DNA of 44,960 bases, taken from assembly GCA_963631655.1 (NCBI GenBank), contig CAVGRR010000012.1, forward strand, positions 1-44,960, in the 5' to 3' direction. Shown piece by piece: positions 8,810-16,447 of this stretch. A program made the translations under genes and the position numbers. Positions within the stretch are counted from its first letter, which is position 1. Every line of letters begins with the position of its first letter. The notes beneath the pieces are model-generated. The model searched no databases, was not told where the DNA came from, and was given only the letters and a program-made list of their open reading frames with translations. The DNA is from Methanomethylophilus sp963631655 (GTDB lineage Archaea > Thermoplasmatota > Thermoplasmata > Methanomassiliicoccales > Methanomethylophilaceae).

Positions 8810-10324
8810 TCACTCGCTTGCGAGTTTCTTTGCCCTGTCGAAGTAGGCCTGGTCTGCCTTCTTGCAGATGTCCTGCCAAGCGGCGTCGACGTCTGCCTCG
8901 AGTTCTGCGACATCGTGGTTGGCGAGGATGTCGACGACAACTTCGTGTGCAACGTCAACAACATCCTTCTTTCCGTCGGCGGTCCACTCACCGAGCATAC
9001 GCCTGTCGAACACCTTGGGGTCGGAGGCGAGGTCGATCTGTTCCATGGTGGAGGGGTGGGAGATGAAGTCGTTTCCGACTCCGATCTCTTTGATAGCATC
9101 GATGGCGAGGGTCTCGTCGTTGACGACGACTCCTTCCATGAACTTCCTTTCCATCATGATGATGTCGTTGTCGATGACCATCTGCTCAAGGGAGAAGGTC
9201 TGACCGAGTTCGAGCATTCCGGATCCGTAGATCATGTTGACACCTGCGAGGGCTGCACCCAGGGAGGTGATGGTCTTCTCGTGAGCTGCCTGCTCATCGG
9301 GGACCTTGGCGTCGGTCTACATACCGGCGGTGAAGACGGGGAGTCCGTAGTACTGACCCATCTTGGCGACGGCTGCGCTGATAAGTCCGAGCTCAGGGGA
9401 TCCGACAGGAGCGGTTCCTCTCTTGAGGTCGAAGGTGGTGGTGGAGGAACCGTACATGATCTTCGCTCCGGGCTTTGCAAGCTGGGAGAGGACGATTCCG
9501 GAGAGGATCTCTGCGTTGTGGGTGACGAGGGTTCCGGCGAGGTAGATTGAAGAGGATCCACCGGCCATTGCCATGGACAGTACGTTCACGGGGATGCCGT
9601 ACCTGGCACCCTGGATGATACACTGGCAGGCGTTGTAGGAGAGTTCGAGAGGTGAGGTGGGGCACACGAGCATCGACATGATGGGGTAGTTGAGTGCCTT
9701 GTATTCGTCGCCGTGGTAGTAGGCTTTGACCATTTCGAAGTAGTACTTCACGTTGTCAGCGACGGGGTCGATGTGGTGGAAGTGCATGGTGGTGTTCTTC
9801 ATCGAGGTGTAAGCTTCGTGAACATCCTCGGATCCGTTTCCTGCCCAGTTCCTTGCGGATACAGGAAGGGAGAAGAAGGAGAGACCGTCCATTGCGTCGC
9901 AGAGCCTGGCGATGTTCCTGAGGTCGTCCTCGTTGGAGTCGCGGGTCTGGAACTGTCCGTGGCCTTTGTAGTCGCAGACCTGGATACCGGTTCCGAAGCA
10001 GGTGTAGTTGACCTTTCCTTTCCATTCCATGGGGAAGGTCCTGCTCTCGTCACGGCCGTAGAGGTAGTATTTGCTGGGGCAGGTGGCGAGTGCCTTGTCG
10101 AGGACGTAGCTGGGGATCTTGACCATCTTGGTCTCTTCGTTGACCTCACAGCCGTTTGCTGCGAAGAGCTGCCTTGCTTCAACGTCGGAGACCTGGACAC
10201 CGTAGGTCTCGAGGACATCACGGGTGGCCATGTCGATCTTGCGGGCTTCGTCATCGCTGAAGAGCTCGAATTTGATTCCGTTCTGACTCTGGTTAGAGGG
10301 GTAGATCGGTGTTGTTTGTGCCAT
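8810..10324 (-). CDS. mttB: Trimethylamine:corrinoid methyltransferase with pyrrolysine (MttB)
   Basis: Two open segments in one frame are joined by a TAG at 9317-9319. Read through, the product has 504 residues with pyrrolysine at position 336, close to the known pyrrolysine site near 334 of Methanosarcina MttB, and the following residues TDAKVPDEQ are family-typical. The start is the ATG at 10324, with GGAGTG six bases upstream; the frame is open farther up but lacks a site. MttB demethylates trimethylamine and methylates the corrinoid of MttC in the cytoplasm. Pyrrolysine is the catalytic residue that binds the amine. The gene stops with TGA and leads the mttBC unit. Confidence 0.96.
9317..9319 (-). 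other. In-frame amber codon read as pyrrolysine in mttB
   Basis: TAG on the minus strand, with homologous MttB sequence on both sides in the same frame. Pyrrolysine at this place is established for the MttB family. The pyl genes are not in this window. Confidence 0.93.
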
Positions 10325-10339
10325 TGTTTTCACTCCAAT

Positions 10340-10394
10340 ACGACCGTCCTTTTGAGTTGGTCGTAATTGATACATTCATCCACAGCATATAAAC
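10340..10394 (-). promoter_or_regulatory. mttB promoter and 5'-leader hairpin
   Basis: A TATA box (GTTTATATGC on the minus strand, 10385-10394) predicts transcription from about 10362. The start of the leader would fold as ACGACC/GGTCGT (10340-10345 with 10359-10364, 13-nt loop). It could be an operator or an mRNA stability stem. Confidence 0.45.
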
Positions 10395-10459
10395 TTTATT
10401 GTTCTCATCAACATAAAACGTGTCGAAATCATTGAAAATATTGAATAATCTACCATTTT

Positions 10460-10574
10460 TTGTTGTTTTCAACAACACTTTCGTTGTAGCGATAAACATA
10501 TATGTTGAATTGAACATCTATTAACACTTCGAAAGTCGTGCGAAAAGTCAAATTTTGTTGAAAAAACAACAAAA
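10460..10574. promoter_or_regulatory. TTGTTG/CAACAA inverted repeats upstream of mttB
   Basis: Two related inverted repeats: TTGTTG/CAACAA at 10460-10475 (4-bp spacer) and TTTTGTTG/CAACAAAA at 10553-10574 (perfect 8-bp arms, 6-bp spacer). A further CGTTGTAG lies next to the first. They sit between divergent mttB and the chelatase genes and look like sites for one dimeric regulator. Confidence 0.5.
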
Positions 10575-10584
10575 ATGACTCAAT

Positions 10585-10669
10585 TATCCAAGAATTGGAT
10601 AGGTTCGTATGCAACTTTAAATAGTAGGTTAATCGAAGAGGAAGTTACATCCAACCTACACGGTAGGTT
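10585..10669. promoter_or_regulatory. Promoter and operator-like palindromes of the chelatase genes
   Basis: In order: TATCCA/TGGATA (10585-10601), a TATA element CTTTAAATA (about 10615-10623), GTAGGTT (10624-10630), and the palindrome AACCTAC/GTAGGTT (10653-10669, 3-bp spacer). The last one lies at or just after the expected transcript start, where repressors act, and the GTAGGTT half-site recurs beside the TATA box. Confidence 0.5.
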
Positions 10670-10720
10670 CGGAATGCAATTCAAGTAAGACGTACTAATA
10701 ATATATAGAAGGAAGAAAAG

Positions 10721-11755
10721 ATGAGTGAGAACAGACGCATAGTATTCCCGTTCGTTCGGGTCGTGGGACAGAAGGACATGAAGACTGCACTGCTGTTGAA
10801 CGCGGTGGACCCGAGCATCGGCGGAGTCCTTATCAAAGGTAACAAAGGTACAGCCAAATCCACCACCGTCCGTTCCATGCCCCAGTTCCTTCCCGGACAC
10901 AAAGTGGTCAAGGGATGCAGGTTCGGCTGCGATCCGGACCAGCCGAGGAAGATGTGTCCCGAGTGCAGGGCGAGATACGAGAACAAAGAGAAGATGGACA
11001 CCGCCGTCGCCCCCACCACCGTTGTCGAACTCCCCCTGAATGCGACAGAGGACAGGGTGGCAGGTACCCTCGACCTCGAGCACGTCCTCGAGACCGGAAA
11101 GAGAAAGTTCGAACCCGGAATCCTCGCCGCCGCCAACGGCAACATCCTCTACGTGGATGAGATCAACCTTCTCGACGATCACATCGTGGACCTTCTCCTT
11201 GACTCCGCCGCCATGGGAATGAACTATGTGGAAAGGGAAGGAATATCCTTCTCCCACCCTGCGAACTTCATCCTCATCGGTACCATGAACCCCGAGGAAG
11301 GAGACCTCAGGCCTCAGCTTCTCGACAGGTTCGGACTCTCCGTCGATGTCGCTGAAGAATATGTATTGGAAAGCAGGAAAGAGGTCATCAAGCGCAGGAT
11401 GGAGTTCGAAGCGGATCCGGAAGGATACCTCGACGCCTGCAAGGACGAACTCGACGAACTCGGAAAGAGGATCGCGAAAGCAAAGGAACTCGTGAAGACT
11501 ATCCCCATCGAGGATTCCGCCATCACCATGGCCGCCAAGCTCTCCGCCCACTTCAAGATGGAAGGCCACAGGGCCGATCTGGCACTTATGCGTTCTGCCC
11601 GTGCGAACGCCGCCTTCGAAGGAAGGGAGACCATCACCAGGGACGACTTCATAGCCGTAGCACCCATGGTCCTTTCCCACCGTATCAAGAAGAAAGCCTT
11701 CGAAAAGACATCACTTGACATGAGCGAGGTAAGAAGTTGCCTCTCGAAAATGTGA
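10721..11755 (+). CDS. BchI/ChlI-like AAA+ ATPase subunit of a metal chelatase
   Basis: The product has 344 residues. Walker A is GNKGTAKST near 40-48, Walker B ILYVDEIN near 142-149, then a sensor segment LIGTMNPEEGDLRPQLLDRFG typical of magnesium-chelatase I subunits. An insert with four cysteines (C66, C70 and C79, C82) may bind zinc; such cysteine inserts occur in ChlI-like proteins of non-phototrophs. These ATPases drive metal insertion together with a D subunit and a large catalytic subunit (BchH, or CobN in corrinoid makers). Methanogens make no chlorophyll, so a role in cobalt or another tetrapyrrole metal is more likely. The catalytic subunit is not in the window. The gene overlaps the next one by 19 bp. 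Confidence 0.85.
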   Translation: MSENRRIVFPFVRVVGQKDMKTALLLNAVDPSIGGVLIKGNKGTAKSTTVRSMPQFLPGHKVVKGCRFGCDPDQPRKMCPECRARYENKEKMDTAVAPTTVVELPLNATEDRVAGTLDLEHVLETGKRKFEPGILAAANGNILYVDEINLLDDHIVDLLLDSAAMGMNYVEREGISFSHPANFILIGTMNPEEGDLRPQLLDRFGLSVDVAEEYVLESRKEVIKRRMEFEADPEGYLDACKDELDELGKRIAKAKELVKTIPIEDSAITMAAKLSAHFKMEGHRADLALMRSARANAAFEGRETITRDDFIAVAPMVLSHRIKKKAFEKTSLDMSEVRSCLSKM

Positions 11756-13689
11756 TCCCGTTCTCTGCGATGGCAGGGAACGAGACTGCAAAGAAGGCAG
11801 TGCTCTGCCTGCTGACCAATCCGCATCTCAAAAGCGTACTGGTCACCGGCGATTCGGGAACGGGAAAGACAGCTCTCATAAGGTCGATCTCATCCCTCGA
11901 CCCGAAGATGCCGGTGATCAATGTCCCCATAGGCATCACCGAGGACCGTCTTTTCGGTTCTGTGGATCTGGAAAAGGCCATCTCCGAAGGAAATGTCGTT
12001 TCGGAGAAGGGCCTCTTCGGCGACGCCGACGGAGGTGTCATCGGTATCGACGACATCGATCTGATGGACCTCAACACCGCTTTGGAAGCACTGGAGACCG
12101 CATCCGCTGGAGAGGTGACCATCGAAAGGGAAGGCATCTCCGCAGCTTACAAGACAGACGTCTCTCTCATCGCTTCGTCCGGAATAGGTCAGAAGAAACT
12201 CAACGCACATCTGAAGGACCGCTTCGACATCTGCGTCAGGATGCAGCGTCCCGAAGATAAGGAATACATCGATTCCATCCGCACCAACCTCCTTCTAGGT
12301 GACGGTGATTTCTCGGTGCTGGCACATTACAAAAAATCCGATAAGGAAGTGATGAAGAACATCCGTGCGGCAAGGAAACTCCTGCCGGAGGTTAAGGTCC
12401 TCAGGAAGCATGCGGACTCCATCGCGAGGATCTGCAAGACCTATGGGATAAGCAGTTACAGGGGACCCATCGCCTGCGCTCAGACCGCAGCCGCATTGGC
12501 CGCCCTCGATGGAAGGAAGAAGACCAGCGACGAAGACATCGTCACCGCCGCCGAACTGTGTCTCGGCCACAGAAGGACCAAATTCGAGGTCGAGAAGAAA
12601 AAGAAGATAGAGAAACCCGAGAGTCTGGGATATCCAAACAATGACATCCTCAGGTTCGTCCACGACGACAGGAAGCAGAATGTCAACACCTCCCTCGTCG
12701 AGAAGATCAACGAGAAGACCGACCTTGAGAACGTCGTAAATCTCGATGAAACGAAAGACCCAGAGGACGAACCCGTCGATGTCGAGGTGAAGATCGGAAA
12801 GAAATTCAAGGCCATCGACATCATGGAGACGGAGGATTCCAAAGGCGAATCCGCCGACACCAAGTATCAGAAATATGTCGAGACCCCCTCCGGAAGATAC
12901 AGCGGATTCCGTATGCCGAAGGGAGACTGTACCGATCTGGCACTTGATGCCACCATCCGTGCCGCGGCGCCTTATCAGGCATTAAGGGAACGTCCCGACG
13001 GAAGGATAAGGATCGAAAGGCAGGACCTCAGAGAGAAGATACGTACCAGGCACACCGAACAGACGTTCATGTTCCTGCTCGACACCAGCGGTTCCCTGAT
13101 CATCAGGAACCGTATGAGCAGGGTCAAAGCGGCCATCATCTCAATGCTCGAGACCCACTACATCAAAAGGGACCGCGTGGGAATGATCACCTTCAACGAG
13201 GAGAACACCGAACTGCTTCTCTCTCCGACAAGGGCAGTGGACGAACTGTCCCAGACCATCGACGGCATCAAAGTGGGAAGAGGAACCCCTCTCTCCGCCG
13301 CCTTCATGATGTGCTGGAATTTCGTGCTGGGACATAAGAAGAAACACCCAGAACAGATCATTCATGTCGTCCTCTTCACAGACGGAAAATCAACCAAGGC
13401 GCTCGACGAGAACAAGGACCCATATCAGGAAGCACTTGAAATTGCCTCCAACCTCAAGATGCCCAATCTTGATTGGACAGTCATCGACACCGGACTCGGA
13501 GCATCCAAATCCGACATGCCCGAAAGGCTCGCCCAAGAGCTCGGAGGAAGGTTCTTCCTGCTCGACGACCTCGAAGCCGAGGACAAGAACAAGGACATTT
13601 GGCACGTGGGTCAGGCCTATGATTCCCAGAAGGCACAGCAGACCAATACGCTCTATCAGGAGATAGAAAGGGCCAGAAAGAACCGCTGA
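11737..13689 (+). CDS. BchD/ChlD-like AAA+ plus VWA subunit of a metal chelatase
   Basis: The product has 650 residues from a TTG at 11737, preceded by GAGGT and overlapping the I-subunit gene; a GTG at 11752 is an alternative. The N-terminal AAA+ domain has Walker A GDSGTGKT near 38-45 and a Walker B-like IGIDDIDL. A charged linker of about 150 residues follows, then a C-terminal von Willebrand A domain with the MIDAS motif DTSGS near 449-453, TFNEEN and FTDGKST. This I+D arrangement matches Mg-/Co-chelatase ATPase modules. Translational coupling to the I subunit is likely. Neighbouring mttB, a corrinoid-dependent system, makes cobalt insertion an attractive guess. Confidence 0.85.
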   Translation: MPLENVIPFSAMAGNETAKKAVLCLLTNPHLKSVLVTGDSGTGKTALIRSISSLDPKMPVINVPIGITEDRLFGSVDLEKAISEGNVVSEKGLFGDADGGVIGIDDIDLMDLNTALEALETASAGEVTIEREGISAAYKTDVSLIASSGIGQKKLNAHLKDRFDICVRMQRPEDKEYIDSIRTNLLLGDGDFSVLAHYKKSDKEVMKNIRAARKLLPEVKVLRKHADSIARICKTYGISSYRGPIACAQTAAALAALDGRKKTSDEDIVTAAELCLGHRRTKFEVEKKKKIEKPESLGYPNNDILRFVHDDRKQNVNTSLVEKINEKTDLENVVNLDETKDPEDEPVDVEVKIGKKFKAIDIMETEDSKGESADTKYQKYVETPSGRYSGFRMPKGDCTDLALDATIRAAAPYQALRERPDGRIRIERQDLREKIRTRHTEQTFMFLLDTSGSLIIRNRMSRVKAAIISMLETHYIKRDRVGMITFNEENTELLLSPTRAVDELSQTIDGIKVGRGTPLSAAFMMCWNFVLGHKKKHPEQIIHVVLFTDGKSTKALDENKDPYQEALEIASNLKMPNLDWTVIDTGLGASKSDMPERLAQELGGRFFLLDDLEAEDKNKDIWHVGQAYDSQKAQQTNTLYQEIERARKNR

Positions 13690-13742
13690 TTTCTGGAGTC
13701 ATAACTTAACATTGTTAAATAAGGAATAGGAGATTACTGGCC

Positions 13743-15065
13743 ATGGACATCGTCGCTCATATCGACAGTTTCTTCAAGATCACGGAGAGGGGTTCCAATT
13801 TCCGGACCGAGATCAGAGGAGGAATCGTTACTTTTCTCGCGATGGCATATGTTCTCGTCGTCATGCCCAACACACTTGAACCCGCGGGCATGGGCAGGGA
13901 GCAGATCTTCACCGCCACCGTCATCGCCACCATAGTCGGAACCGGCATCATGGCCTTGTATGCTAAATTCCCCATCGCGCAGGCCCCTGCGATGGGTACG
14001 AATGCGTTCTTCACATACACGATCGTGTTGGGAATGGGTTACACCTGGCAGGAGGCTTTGGCCGCCGTTTTCCTATCGGGTGTGCTGTTCATCCTCATCA
14101 CCATCAGCGGACTGAGGGAGATCATCGTCAACTCGATCCCCAAAGACCTGAGGCTCGCCATCGCCGCGGGACTCGGTGCGTTCCTTCTGTTCATCGGACT
14201 GCAGGGAGCAGGGATCATCGTCGGAAACAGTTCCACCCTCGTCACCCTCGGTGACATGTCCGACAAGGCCGTTCTCGTGGCATTGTTCGGCATCATTCTG
14301 ACCACCGCACTTTATGTGAGGAAGTTCAAGACCGCCATCTTCATCGGAATAGTTGTCACTACGATAATCGCCATGGCACTCGGAATCACCGCCATACCCT
14401 CCGATGTCCTCTCGATGCCCGAAGCACCCTATTGGGGAGCGTTTTATGACGGTCTGAAGTCTGTCAACTTCGACATCGTCTTCATCATCGTCATCCTCTC
14501 GTTCCTGATGGTCAACCTGTTCGACACCACCGGAACCATCATGGCCGTTTCCAAGGAAGCAGGTGCCATGGACGAGAACGGAAAGATCAGGGACGGAAGC
14601 AAGATGTTCCTTTCCGACGCTGTCGGAACCATGACCGGTGCCGCCATCGGTGTGTCCACCGTCAGCAGTTATGCGGAGTCCACCATCGGTATCGAATCCG
14701 GTGCAAGGACCGGTTTCTCCGCCCTTGTCGTGTGTCTGCTCTTCTTTATAGCGCTGTTCTTCAGTCCGATCTTCACGGTCGTCACCAGCACATCCACCGT
14801 CGCCGCACTGTTCATCGTCGCGGTCATCATGATGGGCTCGCTGAAGTACATCAACTGGGAAGATCCTGCTTCAGCAGTCACCGTCGTCACCACGATCATG
14901 ATGATGATCCTCACCTACTCCATCACCGACGGTCTCGGATTCGGAGTCATCATGTACAGTGTCTGTAAGCTACTCGGCGGAAAGTGGAGAGAGGTCAGCC
15001 CCATCATGTATGTGCTGTCGCTCATCTTCTTCGCTTACTTCGTCACCACTGCGGTCACGTTCTGA
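13743..15065 (+). CDS. AzgA/GhxP-type NCS2 purine (guanine/hypoxanthine/adenine) permease
   Basis: The product has 440 residues with 12-14 hydrophobic segments. The N-terminus FFKITERGSNFRTEIRGG and the following segment FLAMAYVLVVMP are characteristic of the AzgA group, as are PAMGTNAFF and the NLFDTTGT motif in the middle. These carriers are proton symporters for purine bases in the cytoplasmic membrane. The start ATG is 10 bp after AGGAG. A TATA-like GTTAAATAAG in the 53-bp gap suggests its own promoter. It is convergent with the MFS gene. Confidence 0.88.
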   Translation: MDIVAHIDSFFKITERGSNFRTEIRGGIVTFLAMAYVLVVMPNTLEPAGMGREQIFTATVIATIVGTGIMALYAKFPIAQAPAMGTNAFFTYTIVLGMGYTWQEALAAVFLSGVLFILITISGLREIIVNSIPKDLRLAIAAGLGAFLLFIGLQGAGIIVGNSSTLVTLGDMSDKAVLVALFGIILTTALYVRKFKTAIFIGIVVTTIIAMALGITAIPSDVLSMPEAPYWGAFYDGLKSVNFDIVFIIVILSFLMVNLFDTTGTIMAVSKEAGAMDENGKIRDGSKMFLSDAVGTMTGAAIGVSTVSSYAESTIGIESGARTGFSALVVCLLFFIALFFSPIFTVVTSTSTVAALFIVAVIMMGSLKYINWEDPASAVTVVTTIMMMILTYSITDGLGFGVIMYSVCKLLGGKWREVSPIMYVLSLIFFAYFVTTAVTF

Positions 15066-15186
15066 TCAAGAAGACAAACCCTTCCCCAAACCCCTTTACA
15101 AACCCGTTTTTGCATTGCGAATTTTATGAAATTAGGTATGCTGGGACATACGATTTTCAATTATGAAAAAGACTGACTGTGAGGAA

Positions 15187-15206
15187 GGTCCCCGTTTGAG
15201 GGGACC
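15187..15206. terminator. Hairpin between convergent purine-permease and MFS genes
   Basis: GGTCCCC and GGGGACC form a 7-bp stem with loop GTTTGA. It sits in a 224-bp gap between two convergent genes and could stop transcription from both sides. The rest of the gap is AT-rich with no gene. Confidence 0.5.
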
Positions 15207-15289
15207 CTGTTTGAAAGGATTTGCTCCCGGAACTGAATGAGGTTGAAGGAGGAAACAAACATTGAATTGTTCCGGGAGGGGCCGCCTGT

Positions 15290-16438
15290 TCAATCCTCGG
15301 CCGATGCCTTGCTGACATGGAATTTCGAGAACGCCAACGGCAGGATAAGGCACAAAACGGAGAAGACCCAGAGGTTCGAAACCATATACTCTCCGAAGAG
15401 TGCATCGAGGACGGTTTTCCATACCATCGACAGGAAGTCTCCGAAGTACAGGGAAGCTGTGACACAGGCCGTGCCGGCGGCCAATGCGGATGCCTTGCAT
15501 ACCGATCCGGTCCAATCGATGAACGAGGGGATGACCATTCCGAAACCAAGTCCGAAGACGAACATTCCGGCGGTCATCATCGCCCCGCTTTCGAAATAGG
15601 CCACGATGGCCAATCCGATGAAACTGAGGATCCAGAGCAGAGGGAAGACCGCAGAAGGAGATTTCCTTTTCACGGCCCCGAACATCAGTCCGCCGATACA
15701 TCCCGCAAGGGTAAATACCGAAAGTGCCAGACCGGAAACGGAGGCACCTCCCGCTCCCCTCAGGGAGTAGAGTTCTGCAGTGTTCTGCATCACGGAGAAC
15801 TGCATCATTCCGTAGGTTGCGAAGAGGATCACGACGATCCACAACTTCCTGTCGAGCTTAGTGCCGGATGAGTGATCGGTCTCGATCTCGGGTATGAAGA
15901 ACGACATGACCAATGCTACTGCGAACAGGATGTGTCCGTAGAAGACGGTCTGCCATCCGGACTCCGCGAGGAAACCTCCTAGGGTCTGCACGCAGATACC
16001 TCCCGCATTCAGCAGGATGCTTCCGACAGCGAGGATCTTCGTCCTCTGCTCGCCTTCATACCTTCCGTTCGCCAGGGTGTTGGCCATAGCGATGATGAGT
16101 CCGATACCGAATCCGTGCAGTGCCCTGAACACCAGGATCAGATTGAAATCATCAACAAAGGCAGGTCCCAGTCCCGCGAACAATGCAAGGGCCGAACCCA
16201 ATATGGCCAGAGTACGGAAACTCATCCGTTTCCCGGCCACCGGGCCGAGGATCAGCCCGGCGATGCCGATGAACAGGGTGGGTAAGGAGTTTATGAGGGC
16301 GTACTCCCGGTCCGGGAAAGCATCGGCGAACACCGACATAGCCGGTGTCACGACCGAATATCCCAGAGAGAAGAAGTACAGGGTGAGGATGGCCAATGTG
16401 GCCATCCCTCCCTTTCCGCCCTGTGTGGTCATGTGCAA
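15290..16438 (-). CDS. Major facilitator superfamily transporter
   Basis: The product has 382 residues with about 12 transmembrane helices. It opens with the typical first helix, then a loop-2/3 region (ILGPVAGKRMSFR) resembling the G-x-x-x-D/G-R-x-G-R-(K/R) signature, and RALHGFGIGL in helix 4. The likely start is TTG at 16438, six bases after GAGGT; the ATG at 16432 is possible. The stop of the corrinoid-UroD gene is 10 bp upstream, so the two form an operon. That suggests import of the methyl donor used by the upstream enzyme, or product export. The substrate is unknown. Confidence 0.85.
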   Translation of the reverse strand: MHMTTQGGKGGMATLAILTLYFFSLGYSVVTPAMSVFADAFPDREYALINSLPTLFIGIAGLILGPVAGKRMSFRTLAILGSALALFAGLGPAFVDDFNLILVFRALHGFGIGLIIAMANTLANGRYEGEQRTKILAVGSILLNAGGICVQTLGGFLAESGWQTVFYGHILFAVALVMSFFIPEIETDHSSGTKLDRKLWIVVILFATYGMMQFSVMQNTAELYSLRGAGGASVSGLALSVFTLAGCIGGLMFGAVKRKSPSAVFPLLWILSFIGLAIVAYFESGAMMTAGMFVFGLGFGMVIPSFIDWTGSVCKASALAAGTACVTASLYFGDFLSMVWKTVLDALFGEYMVSNLWVFSVLCLILPLAFSKFHVSKASAED

Positions 16439-16447
16439 GATACGACC

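Noticed and set aside
10293..10517. A 74-codon frame covering the mttB promoter
   Set aside because: It spans the TATA box, leader hairpin and ribosome site of mttB and has no start signal.
10580..11680. A 366-codon minus-strand frame opposite the BchI-like gene
   Set aside because: The plus strand encodes clear AAA+ motifs, and the antisense frame would run through the operator region.
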